This document shows positions 1 to 7,368 of a stretch of DNA of 64,000 bases, in pieces. Position numbers and translations under genes: made by a program. Position 1 is the stretch's first letter. Each line of letters opens with the position of its first letter. Source of the DNA: a bacterium (GTDB lineage Bacteria; Zixibacteria; MSB-5A5; CAIYYT01). The notes under the pieces were generated by a model that was not told the DNA's origin, ran no database searches, and worked only from the letters and a program-made list of their open reading frames with translations. The stretch lies in the NCBI GenBank assembly GCA_016708315.1, contig JADJGC010000023.1, forward strand, positions 310,001 through 374,000, read 5' to 3'.

Positions 1-167
1 GACGGGTCAAACAACGAAAACGGCATGTTGCTTTTTTCAACTGACAACCCGTTCTGATTACCGATTGACGAATTGCTCTTCTGGTCCATCACTGTCTCGG
101 CCGAAACCGAAGCAACCGTCAACACAATGATGAAGCAAGCCAACACTGCATTTCTCAGAATAGTCAT
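1..167 (-). CDS. Secreted peptide or protein, N-terminal part only
   Basis: An open frame runs from an ATG at 167 off the left edge of the window. The first 23 or so residues form a clear signal peptide: a short basic start (MTILRN), a hydrophobic stretch, and an Ala-rich cleavage region ending SVSA. The visible mature part is polar and Ser/Asn-rich. A GGAG element lies about 11 bases upstream of the start. Only 55 residues can be seen, so the family cannot be named. It lies 67 bases downstream of the nucleotidyltransferase gene on the same strand. Confidence 0.6.
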   Translation of the reverse strand, partial: MTILRNAVLACFIIVLTVASVSAETVMDQKSNSSIGNQNGLSVEKSNMPFSLFDP

Positions 168-234
168 GACGGAAAATCTCCAATAAGTCTCTATCGGTAA
201 TACGCGCGGAATCTACTTTTTGCCCAAAAATTTG

Positions 235-966
235 TCAACGTTTTAATTCAAAAAAGATCGCTTCAAGTTGTTTTAGCTCATCAGGATCGTTAAATCCCAA
301 CCCCTCGCGATAATCCTCAAGCTGGATACACTCCGTTACCTTGCCGTCCAACATCAGAATCCGCATCACATCCGTGATGTACAACTCGCCCTGAGCATTG
401 TTCGAATCCAGCTTCGCCAACGCCGGCGCCAGTGCCTCGGCATCGAATACATACAGCCCGGTGTTGACCTCCGGGATGTTGATTTGCTCACTATTACAAT
501 CGGCAAATTCCACAATCGCCTTAATCTTGCCGTCGGAACCGCGGACAATCCGTCCATACTTCTCGGTATTCGGCGGAGCAAAAGAAACGACGATCCCAGC
601 CGCCTTAAGCTCCCGCTGACGAGCTATCAGCTTCTCCAGCGTCTCTTTACGCAGAAGCGGCACATCACCGGCAAGCACCAAAATGCTTCCCTTGAAATTA
701 CGATACGACTCCTCTGCCATCATCACTGCATGACCGGTACCGCGCTGTTCTTCCTGAACAACAAACGAAAAATTCGGCTCGCCGCTCAGTTCTGATTTCA
801 CCAATTCTCGGGCGTATCCGATCACAAAAACGGTCTTCGCCAGACCCATGCTCTTAAGCATGTCTGCAATAACTCGAATCACCGGTTTGCCGCCGACCGG
901 ATGAAGCACCTTCGGCAAATCCGATTTCATTCTCTTCCCCAGCCCGGCAGCCAGGACTATTGCCAT
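235..966 (-). CDS. Stand-alone GlmU-type nucleotidyltransferase (UDP-GlcNAc pyrophosphorylase-like)
   Basis: A 243-residue NTP-transferase. The start of the protein carries the sugar-nucleotide signature LAAGLGKRMKSDLPKVL, followed by a GDVPLL metal/nucleotide motif and EVNTGLYVF near residue 165. These match the N-terminal uridylyltransferase half of GlmU, which makes UDP-GlcNAc from UTP and GlcNAc-1-phosphate. The protein ends where that domain ends (REGLGFNDPDEL then a short helix), so the left-handed beta-helix acetyltransferase half of normal GlmU (about 450 residues) is absent. ATG at 966 is chosen because the glycine-rich loop starts four residues later; a GTG at 987 overlapping the panD stop is an alternative and would add seven residues. 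Last gene of a panC-panD run. Another sugar-1-phosphate substrate is possible. Confidence 0.85.
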   Translation of the reverse strand: MAIVLAAGLGKRMKSDLPKVLHPVGGKPVIRVIADMLKSMGLAKTVFVIGYARELVKSELSGEPNFSFVVQEEQRGTGHAVMMAEESYRNFKGSILVLAGDVPLLRKETLEKLIARQRELKAAGIVVSFAPPNTEKYGRIVRGSDGKIKAIVEFADCNSEQINIPEVNTGLYVFDAEALAPALAKLDSNNAQGELYITDVMRILMLDGKVTECIQLEDYREGLGFNDPDELKQLEAIFFELKR

Positions 967-983
967 TACATCGGGATAACTGC

Positions 984-1334
984 TCACGCGAGGATCTTGT
1001 TGTTTTTGTCGACCTTGACGACAATCGGTTTGTGATTCGCCGCTTGTTCGGGAGTCAGCAGAACATAGGTGATTATGATAACTTCGTCGCCAACTTGACC
1101 AAGTCGCGCCGCCGGTCCATTGAGACACACGGTACCCGATCCCGGCTTGCCAAGAATCGTGTAGGTCTCAAACCGTTCACCATTGGCAACATTGACCACC
1201 TGCACCTTCTCGCTTTCGAGAATGTTCGCTGCCTTCATCAAGAGTGGGTCAAGTTCAAGCGAACCCTCATACTTGAGATTGGCATCAGTTACGGTAGCGC
1301 GGTGGATTTTCGATTTGAACATCGTAAGATACAT
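984..1334 (-). CDS. panD: Aspartate 1-decarboxylase (pyruvoyl proenzyme)
   Basis: A 116-residue protein, the normal PanD length. It makes beta-alanine from aspartate for pantothenate and CoA synthesis in the cytoplasm. The self-cleavage site is Gly24-Ser25 in YEGSLELD, where Ser25 becomes the pyruvoyl group. Lys9, Thr57 and Tyr58, which act in catalysis and processing in the Escherichia coli enzyme, are at the same positions. The start lies one base after the panC stop, so the two are almost certainly one transcript; their products supply the two steps that converge on pantothenate. Confidence 0.97.
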   Translation of the reverse strand: MYLTMFKSKIHRATVTDANLKYEGSLELDPLLMKAANILESEKVQVVNVANGERFETYTILGKPGSGTVCLNGPAARLGQVGDEVIIITYVLLTPEQAANHKPIVVKVDKNNKILA

Positions 1335-1335
1335 T

Positions 1336-2184
1336 CTACTTCACCTTCAAAGTGATATTGTCAATCAGCCTTACTCCGCCGATTCGGCAAGCCAGACTGA
1401 TGGCGACACGCCCGGTGATCTTCGTCAATTCTACCAGCGTGTCTTCATCGGCGACCGAAACATAGTCCACTGTCGCCTTCGCCTCTTTAACAAGACGGCT
1501 CTTTATATAGTTCCTGATCTTCGCGGCAGATCGCTCTCCGCTCTCGATCATCTTCCGCGCTACTCCCAACGATTGGGGAATTGTCAGCGCCTGGGAACGA
1601 CTTAGCTGATTAAGATACACATTTCGCGAAGATAAAGCAAGTTGGTCTCGGTCACGAATTGTCGGAACGATGACAATCTTGGTTGGGATATTCAGATCCC
1701 GCACCATCTGTCGAATCACCACCGTCTGCTGTAAGTCCTTCTTACCAAACAACGCAACGTCTGCTTGGACGGCGTTGAAAAGCTTCAAAACTACCGTCGC
1801 GACACCCTGAAAATGGCCCGGCCGTGCCGCGCCTTCAAGCACCGTAGCTATCTTATCCGGCACAACATAGGTATCAAATCCAGCCGGATACATGTCATCC
1901 TTGCCCGGATTGAAAATGAAATTCACCCCTTCGGCCTTGCACGCCCGGCAATCTTCCTTCCAAGTCCGAGGATACTTCGAGTAGTCCTCATTTGGCCCAA
2001 ATTGAGTCGGATTGACAAATATCGACACAACCACGATCTCGCCGTGCTTTTTCGCCCGCTTGACAAGCTCAATATGCCCCCGATGCAACGCCCCCATCGT
2101 CGGCACAAAAGCAATCCTCTTCCCCTGCTTCTTGAGCCGTAACATTGCCGTTTGCATCTGCTTCGGTGAATGAATGATCTTCAT
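1336..2184 (-). CDS. panC: Pantothenate synthetase
   Basis: A 282-residue ATP-dependent ligase that joins pantoate and beta-alanine. The HIGH-type nucleotide motif is PTMGALHRGH at residues 28-37. The pantoate-binding stretch VNPTQFGPNEDYSKYPR, a KDLQQ motif and the SSRN loop (ALSSRNVYL) all follow in family order. Length is standard. It heads the panC-panD-nucleotidyltransferase run, with PanD one base downstream providing beta-alanine. No panB is seen in the window. Confidence 0.97.
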   Translation of the reverse strand: MKIIHSPKQMQTAMLRLKKQGKRIAFVPTMGALHRGHIELVKRAKKHGEIVVVSIFVNPTQFGPNEDYSKYPRTWKEDCRACKAEGVNFIFNPGKDDMYPAGFDTYVVPDKIATVLEGAARPGHFQGVATVVLKLFNAVQADVALFGKKDLQQTVVIRQMVRDLNIPTKIVIVPTIRDRDQLALSSRNVYLNQLSRSQALTIPQSLGVARKMIESGERSAAKIRNYIKSRLVKEAKATVDYVSVADEDTLVELTKITGRVAISLACRIGGVRLIDNITLKVK

Positions 2185-2318
2185 AGCCGGAGATTATAAC
2201 ACACCGATTCCAAATGTGAAGTGAATTTCCGCCTCAGCCCCAATGCAAAATGCCCAATCAGTCCCGCCCAATCCCCTCGGGGTGGCTGGGGTCACGGTCC
2301 TCTCCTGTACCCGGCAAG

Positions 2319-2376
2319 CTCCCCCTCGGCCAACCAGGTCCCGCCTTGCGGGGGAGAGGGGCAGGGGTGAGGGCGC
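2319..2376. repeat. GGGGAGAGGGG-type intergenic palindromic repeat, copy 1
   Basis: Arms CTCCCCC (2319-2325) and GGGGGAG (2350-2356), followed by GGGGTGAGGGCGC. The tail is shared with the copies near 2510 and 24186, which defines a dispersed family. Confidence 0.7.
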
Positions 2377-2419
2377 ACCACGCGACTCATTCATTCCGAA
2401 ACCGCCACCAAGTTCAATT

Positions 2420-2490
2420 CCCCTCTAAAAAGAGGGGTGCCTTGAGCGCGCGATCCGCCGCGGCGGAGAGCGCGATCAAGGCGGGGTGTG
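2420..2490. repeat. Compound palindrome: CCCCTCT/AGAGGGG hairpin plus 42-base GC palindrome
   Basis: A 7-bp hairpin with an AAAA loop (2420-2437) is followed by an imperfect palindrome with two 21-base arms (2440-2481; outer arms CCTTGA and TCAAGG, centre CCGCCGCGGCGG) and then GCGGGGTGTGTC. The flanks resemble a widespread repeat in which AGAGGGGTGCC and GGCGGGGTGTGT surround a short loop; here a longer GC-rich palindrome sits in the loop position. Confidence 0.65.
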
Positions 2491-2509
2491 TCGTTCGATT
2501 TTGATTGTT

Positions 2510-2551
2510 CCCCTCTCCCCTCTCCCTGGGGAGAGGGGAGGCTGAGGGCGC
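2510..2551. repeat. GGGGAGAGGGG-type intergenic palindromic repeat, copy 2
   Basis: Arms CCCCTCTCC (2517-2525) and GGAGAGGGG (2530-2538) with a four-base loop, preceded by a further CCCCTCT and followed by GAGGGCGC. Same family as copies at 2319 and 24186. Confidence 0.75.
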
Positions 2552-2575
2552 AATCTCACATCGTCCGGACCAGAG

Positions 2576-4342
2576 CTAACTCGCCTTCACCAGCTGCTTC
2601 TCTGCGAGTTCACGATAAATCGATGACCGTGACATCAGTTCACTGTGCGTCCCCTCGTCCACAATGGCGCCGCCCTTCATGGTGATAATGCGGTCAGCGC
2701 GTTGCACAGTGGAAAGCCGATGCGCAACGATGATCGCTGTCTTGTTGAGAAGAATTTTGTCGAGCGCCTGCTGAATCAGTTGTTCGGAAATTGAATCAAG
2801 CGCCGAAGTCGCCTCGTCGAGAATCAACACTGGCGGGTCTTTCAACACCGCGCGGGCAAGGCAAAGGCGCTGCTTTTCGCCGCCGGACAATGTGACCCCG
2901 CGCTCACCAACAACGGTGTCATAGCCTGCAGGTAATGATTCGATATAGTCGTGGATGTTGGCGACCCGCGCGGCCGATACAACTTCTTCGCGTGACGCCG
3001 CCGGATTGGAGTATGCAATATTCTCGAAAATGCTGGCATTGAACAAAAGCGGGTCCTGATCGACAAGGGCTATATTGTCTCGCAATGACTGAAATGACAG
3101 CTTGCGCAAATCGATACCGTCAAGAGTGACACTGCCCTGTTGCGGGTCATAGAAGCGCATCGCGAGATTTACTATTGTGCTTTTGCCGCCGCCCGAAGTC
3201 CCGACTATGGCCAATTTCTCGCCCGCTGCAATAGTCAGATTGAAATTCTCCATTCGGAAGCTCTGTTCTTCGTAAGAGAATCCGACTTTGTCAAACACAA
3301 TGACGCCGCGTGCTTTGGTGATCGAAACGGGACTCGGCGCTTCGACTACTTCACGCTTATAGTCGAGATACTCGAATACGCGATCGACCGAGGCCATTAT
3401 GCCCTGGATTTCCACATTCGCCGATGCCAAAGCCTGAATCGGCATATTCAGCCACGTCAGCAAGACAAAGAACGCCATTAGCTGACCAAGCTTCATCGAA
3501 CCGCTCGCAACCAGATAGGCGCCAATACTCAGGAAGACGATCACACCGGCAAAGCTGAGAATCTGAACAAAATTCCGCGCAAGCGATTGATTGACGCTGT
3601 ACTTGATGTAGACAACCTTTAGCCGATCGAGAACGGTGTCCACGCGCTCACGTTCTTCGCGTTCGCGGCCAAAAGCCTTGATAGTCTTGATTCCCACCAA
3701 TCGCTCCTGCACTCTTCCCGACAATTCTGCGACCGCTTCTTGCAATGTCCGGGAGATGGTGTTCATCTTGAGTCCGTAGCGATGTGTGAGATAGATCGTG
3801 ACAGGAAGCGGTATCAGGGCAATGAGAGTGAGATACCAGTTGAGCGAAAACAGGTAGATCAGAATGCCAATCAGGAACAGCACATTTGTAAGCAGACTCA
3901 ACAGGCTGTTGGTAAACAAATCCTGAATGCGACTGACATCAGACATCATGCGCGACATAACCTCGCCGACCTGATGTTTCTGGTAGAATCTCAACGAGAC
4001 CAATTCCAAGTGCTCGAATAGCTGGGAGCGGATGTCGGCAATGATGCTGCCGCCGATCTTTGCGGCAAGATAATCGCGTAGCCACGACAGAAGTAGGATT
4101 ATGACGTAGACGGAAATCAAAGCACCGGCAAAGAATGCGGACTTGTGCCAGCTTGTCGGATCGGCGCTATCGGCTGCGAGCGCCGGAATGAGCGAGTCGA
4201 TCATGTATTGAATTGACGCCGGAAGAGCCAACTGCAATACGGCTATAATCGCCATCGCCAAAAAGGCAACGAACTCCATTCGCAGGTATGGCTTAAGATA
4301 AGCCCATAACCGCCGGGCTCGCGGAGTTTTCATGCTCTTCAT
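2576..4342 (-). CDS. ABC exporter, fused membrane and ATPase domains
   Basis: A 588-residue half-transporter that works as a homodimer. An N-terminal six-helix ABC_membrane domain (about residues 25-315) is followed by the ATPase: Walker A GTSGGGKST, Q-loop in LVDQDPLLFN, signature LSGGEKQR, Walker B VLILDEATSALD and H-loop AHRLST. There is no N-terminal C39 peptidase domain, so it would not cut a leader itself. ATG at 4342 is chosen because GGGGGAAG lies just upstream; a longer frame to 4369 has no such site. It follows the two radical SAM genes after 71 bases on the same strand. By context it could export their peptide product; by family it could equally move lipid or drugs (MsbA/LmrA type). 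Confidence 0.93.
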   Translation of the reverse strand: MKSMKTPRARRLWAYLKPYLRMEFVAFLAMAIIAVLQLALPASIQYMIDSLIPALAADSADPTSWHKSAFFAGALISVYVIILLLSWLRDYLAAKIGGSIIADIRSQLFEHLELVSLRFYQKHQVGEVMSRMMSDVSRIQDLFTNSLLSLLTNVLFLIGILIYLFSLNWYLTLIALIPLPVTIYLTHRYGLKMNTISRTLQEAVAELSGRVQERLVGIKTIKAFGREREERERVDTVLDRLKVVYIKYSVNQSLARNFVQILSFAGVIVFLSIGAYLVASGSMKLGQLMAFFVLLTWLNMPIQALASANVEIQGIMASVDRVFEYLDYKREVVEAPSPVSITKARGVIVFDKVGFSYEEQSFRMENFNLTIAAGEKLAIVGTSGGGKSTIVNLAMRFYDPQQGSVTLDGIDLRKLSFQSLRDNIALVDQDPLLFNASIFENIAYSNPAASREEVVSAARVANIHDYIESLPAGYDTVVGERGVTLSGGEKQRLCLARAVLKDPPVLILDEATSALDSISEQLIQQALDKILLNKTAIIVAHRLSTVQRADRIITMKGGAIVDEGTHSELMSRSSIYRELAEKQLVKAS

Positions 4343-4413
4343 TGTACTTCCCCCTTTGCATACGCGCATCTATCCCGATGCGATGGGGCGATCTTTTGTG
4401 GCAACTACAACCA

Positions 4414-5520
4414 CTATCCTTTCACCTGCACCGACTTGAAACGGTTGAGCAGCTGCGTCACGAGCGCATTATCCTCGGGTGCCGCAACACCGCGTTGCTG
4501 CTCCATGCGATAAGTACAATATGGGTTGTCAGCGCGACAACCGGAAGCAGAAACCGATGTCGTCGTACAGCCGCCACGGCACAACGGAAGATACTTGCAG
4601 TCGTGGCAAGCACCGGTGGCGGTATCGCGAGTGAAACGGCGATTGTATGCAAATGCGTTGGGATCGTTCCAGATCGCTGTAAAAGACGAGTTGCGAACAT
4701 TGCCCTCGACGAATTGCTCTTGCATCGACAGACATCCCTTGACGTTGCCATTTGATTCGATTCCAGCAACGCGGGTGCCGGCAAAACAGCCAAAGTACGG
4801 AACATCTTCCCAAAGTTCGGTTCCGAGACATCCATAGTAGCCGATATTTTCGCCGACATCAATCGCGATCTCGTGATTCTTCTGCTTGAATTCGATCATT
4901 TTCTTGACGAGTCGCTCGTAGTTGTCCAGCGAAAGTATGAGATTACGATTCTCCATCATGCGGCCCGTACTGGTGGTCATTTGGATACGCCACACCGGAC
5001 ACTTGGCATCGATGAGAATTTGGCGCATCTGGTCAAGTTCGCCAATGTTAATATTGGAAATCTGGCTCTCAGCGCAGAAAGGTACGCCTTTCGCAGCCAT
5101 CATGTGCATTGCGCCAATGACCTTGTCATAACTATCGTCGCGTTGGCGGATGTAATTGTGGGTTTCTTTGGTGCCGTCGAAGCTGAAGCCGACCCGGGTG
5201 AAGCCAATGCGCTTGAAGTCATCGACGATTTCTTCAGTGACGGCAAGACCATTCGTAATCAAGCAAGTCTTGACACCGCCTTTGACGAAACGCTCCGATA
5301 TCTCCCGCCAGTCTTTGCGCATCAGTGGCTCGCCGCCTGATATGGCAACGACTTCAGTGCCGAGAGCAATTAGTTCATCAGCCAAATGGAGTGCTTCGTC
5401 GGTCGTCAGTTCATCGGGGCGCTGTTTGCCGGCCGAGGTTCCGCAATGGATGCAGCGCATGTTGCAGGCAAAGGTGATCTCCCAGACGACAGATTGAGGG
5501 TACATTCGGAACTCGGTCAT
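4414..5520 (-). CDS. Radical SAM/SPASM protein, candidate peptide maturase B
   Basis: A 368-residue protein with the radical SAM cluster motif CX3CX2C at Cys19, Cys23 and Cys26 (CNMRCIHC), a SAM-binding GGEP motif near residue 82, and a C-terminal SPASM region (cysteines in GCFAGTR, GCLSM, CHDCKYLPLCRGGC and NPYC) that should hold auxiliary Fe-S clusters. SPASM proteins commonly modify ribosomal peptides (thioether links, C-C links, decarboxylation). Its ATG overlaps the stop of the upstream radical SAM gene (ATGA), so the two are translationally coupled. It lacks the long N-terminal domain of its partner, which suggests it may depend on the partner for substrate recognition. Reaction unknown. 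Confidence 0.92.
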   Translation of the reverse strand: MTEFRMYPQSVVWEITFACNMRCIHCGTSAGKQRPDELTTDEALHLADELIALGTEVVAISGGEPLMRKDWREISERFVKGGVKTCLITNGLAVTEEIVDDFKRIGFTRVGFSFDGTKETHNYIRQRDDSYDKVIGAMHMMAAKGVPFCAESQISNINIGELDQMRQILIDAKCPVWRIQMTTSTGRMMENRNLILSLDNYERLVKKMIEFKQKNHEIAIDVGENIGYYGCLGTELWEDVPYFGCFAGTRVAGIESNGNVKGCLSMQEQFVEGNVRNSSFTAIWNDPNAFAYNRRFTRDTATGACHDCKYLPLCRGGCTTTSVSASGCRADNPYCTYRMEQQRGVAAPEDNALVTQLLNRFKSVQVKG

Positions 5521-6866
5521 ATTTGCTCCTTGACGGTACTTTTCATTCGTTGTTGGCGTGAGCAGGCGATGATTTCCAGCATCGGAATCAAATTATGCCG
5601 CCAGCCCTGACACAGTTGATCTTCAGTGAGGTCGCGATCGACGCGTTGCGACGGACATCCGCCGAAACAAATCGGCAGAATGTTACAGCTCTTGCATTTG
5701 TCGTTGATAGTTGGATCGAAATTGAACAGTCTTGTGAAGTTCGGATCCTGATAATTGATCGGTTGGCTGATGTTTCCCATCACGCGCTCCGGGTCGCCGA
5801 CATAGTTGAAGCAGCGACAGAGATTCCCCTCAGGGTCGATCAACATCGCATTGACCCGCTGTGCCATACAAAATGCAGCAACCGGCGACGGCAGTTTCTC
5901 GATACTGAATCCATGCTGCAACAATAGCCGGAAGTAGTCTATCTCGACTGCCGAGAAGTCCGCCGTGTTGTAACAGCTCTCTGCGATGTTGGAGCATACC
6001 GAAGTTGCAGGCTCAAGTTGGCCAAAATAGACGCCGACTCTCCGCTCGAGTCCGGCGGCCTTGAGTTCGAGCAATAGTTCCTCGATCAAAGCTTCATCAA
6101 AATTCTTGTCGACATTGATGCGCACAGTGATCATGAGCTTCGTTACTGCATAGACAATATTGGCAATGATCTGGTGGAAGCTGACTTTGCCATTCTTGAG
6201 CGGGCGGCGTTTATCGTGAATTCGCGCCGGTCCGTCGAGTGTGATCTGAATGGTCGATACTTTGAGATCAACCAGCTTATCAACAACACTCTGCGAAAGC
6301 AAATAGCCGTTGGAGATCATTGTCGCCGTGTATTGGAAACTCTTGCGCTGGCTCAGATCGAGCATCTTGGCAGTAAGGTCTTCAATGACATCGAGTGCAA
6401 GCAATGGCTCGCCGCCGTACCAGCAGATATCAACATGGTTGAGCGAATCAGCGCGCTTCTCGACAAAATCAGCAATTGCCGTTTGAGTCTGCGCCGACAT
6501 CTTGCCCTTCTTGTTGCTTTCGAAGCAATACTCACAGGCCATGTTGCAAGCCATCGTTGGTGCAATCACCAAACCCAGGCTCGTCATGTCGAAGCGACTG
6601 ACTCCGTGTTGGAATTTAATCGCTTCAAATTCGTCACAGTTATCGGGAAACGCAAATCGCCCATACTCAAGTTGCTTGAGCAATTCTTTTTCAGAATCGG
6701 TGAGCGACGAGGAACCGTTGGATTGAATCAGTTTTATTGAGAGATTTTGGTAAGCATCGAAATTCTCAGCAGTCATTACCGCCACAGCGCCGGATCGAGC
6801 ATTAAACGCTATGTAGTGGCCGTTTCGCCAGGGCTGGAAGTGGTTGTAGCGCGAGATCTTTGCCAT
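5517..6866 (-). CDS. Radical SAM/SPASM protein, candidate peptide maturase A
   Basis: A 449-residue protein. Residues 1-95 form an N-terminal domain beginning SRYNHF with a GxYIAFNARSGAVAV stretch, as in other SPASM maturases where such domains help recognise the leader (the role here is inference). The cluster motif is Cys107, Cys111, Cys114 (ACNMACEYC), followed by WYGGEPL and a C-terminal SPASM region (CRCFNYVG, CKSCNILPICFGGC, LCQGW). ATG at 6866 is chosen because GGGAGAAG lies four bases upstream; the frame is open further up but without a better site. It sits directly after the small cysteine-rich peptide gene and a hairpin, and overlaps the second radical SAM gene by four bases. Confidence 0.92.
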   Translation of the reverse strand: MAKISRYNHFQPWRNGHYIAFNARSGAVAVMTAENFDAYQNLSIKLIQSNGSSSLTDSEKELLKQLEYGRFAFPDNCDEFEAIKFQHGVSRFDMTSLGLVIAPTMACNMACEYCFESNKKGKMSAQTQTAIADFVEKRADSLNHVDICWYGGEPLLALDVIEDLTAKMLDLSQRKSFQYTATMISNGYLLSQSVVDKLVDLKVSTIQITLDGPARIHDKRRPLKNGKVSFHQIIANIVYAVTKLMITVRINVDKNFDEALIEELLLELKAAGLERRVGVYFGQLEPATSVCSNIAESCYNTADFSAVEIDYFRLLLQHGFSIEKLPSPVAAFCMAQRVNAMLIDPEGNLCRCFNYVGDPERVMGNISQPINYQDPNFTRLFNFDPTINDKCKSCNILPICFGGCPSQRVDRDLTEDQLCQGWRHNLIPMLEIIACSRQQRMKSTVKEQI

Positions 6867-6900
6867 GATGCTTCTCCCGGTGCGGATGATCGATCGAGCG

Positions 6901-6925
6901 TGGAGGGAGCAACTGGCTCCCTCCA
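6901..6925 (-). promoter_or_regulatory. 10-bp hairpin between peptide gene and maturase genes
   Basis: Perfect 10-bp inverted repeat with a five-base loop, 17 bases past the stop of the cysteine-rich peptide gene and 34 bases before the first maturase. There is no U-tract, so it is not a simple terminator. Hairpins at this place in peptide clusters often stabilise the abundant precursor mRNA or reduce read-through into enzyme genes; that role is inference. Confidence 0.7.
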
Positions 6926-6941
6926 TACTCTTCACCGAAAG

Positions 6942-7064
6942 TTATTCGGTTTCCGTCGGAACGCCATACAACGGCTTAATACCGCATACGCCAGTGCACT
7001 TTAAGAAGCACTTCGGAATGCAGATATCAATTGTGGCTTCCATGGGGTCGATCAAATAAATCAT
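6942..7064 (-). CDS. Small cysteine-rich peptide, probable radical SAM-modified precursor
   Basis: A 40-codon gene, too short for ordinary gene calling. AGGAGGG lies six bases before the ATG (7071-7077), one of the best ribosome-binding sites in the window. The peptide starts MIYLIDPMEA, has a short acidic/hydrophobic leader-like part, then CIPKCFLKCTGVC at residues 15-27, giving four cysteines at exact four-residue intervals (15, 19, 23, 27), and ends in a tail with PLYG (31-34) and PTETE. It has no signal peptide and no GG cleavage site. Two coupled radical SAM/SPASM genes follow, then an exporter. Regular CX3C spacing next to SPASM proteins is typical of thioether-bridged peptides (sactipeptides or ranthipeptides). 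I cannot match it to a named family. Met8 is an alternative start without its own strong site. Confidence 0.78.
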   Translation of the reverse strand: MIYLIDPMEATIDICIPKCFLKCTGVCGIKPLYGVPTETE

Positions 7065-7287
7065 CCGACTCCCTCCTGTTGGAACGTAAGATGTGAGTTA
7101 TGTGAGCAGAATACTCACCCGTATCAACGAAATGCGGATACGTCAAATTAGAAAAAGCCCCGGCAATAGACTTGGTCAAAAAACGATAGGAATCTGGCAG
7201 GAACTCGCCAATGACAATTGAAAATCGAAAGGTCTGTTGGTTAAGAAAATCTTCGCGGCAGACAGAGTACGACTGTGAGGACGCCAT
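7027..7287 (-). CDS. Hypothetical 86-residue protein at head of the peptide operon
   Basis: An open frame from ATG 7287, 40-odd bases after a good promoter and with an AGGTG element a few bases upstream. The middle of the product (FRFSIVIGEFLPDSYRFL) looks protein-like; its last 13 codons overlap the start of the cysteine-rich peptide gene in another frame. It could be a small accessory or leader-binding protein, or simply a leader frame. No family is recognised. Confidence 0.38.
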   Translation of the reverse strand: MASSQSYSVCREDFLNQQTFRFSIVIGEFLPDSYRFLTKSIAGAFSNLTYPHFVDTGEYSAHITHILRSNRRESDDLFDRPHGSHN

Positions 7288-7339
7288 GATGCACCTATCC
7301 GATTACAAACGTTGAGTTTGTTGACGATTATGATTGCAA

Positions 7340-7368
7340 TGAATACAAAACTTGGACGATTTTGTCAA
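7340..7368 (-). promoter_or_regulatory. Sigma70-type promoter for the peptide-modification operon
   Basis: On the minus strand a perfect TTGACA (7363-7368) is followed after 17 bases by TATTCA (7340-7345, three of six matches). It lies 276 bases upstream of the cysteine-rich peptide start and about 53 bases before the 86-codon frame. An octamer GAGTTTGT occurs near it three times (7314-7321, 7381-7388 inverted, 7441-7448). Confidence 0.5.

Larger units (their letters stand above)
2185..2575. other. Intergenic region packed with palindromic repeats
   Basis: About 390 bases between panC and the ABC exporter. No credible gene is present; the short open frames are by-products of G/C-rich repeats. 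Three palindromic units are listed separately. The region probably separates transcription of the exporter from that of panC. Confidence 0.7.

Noticed and set aside
2243..2504. Short proline-rich frames in the panC-ABC exporter gap
   Set aside because: They are translations of G/C-rich palindromic repeats.
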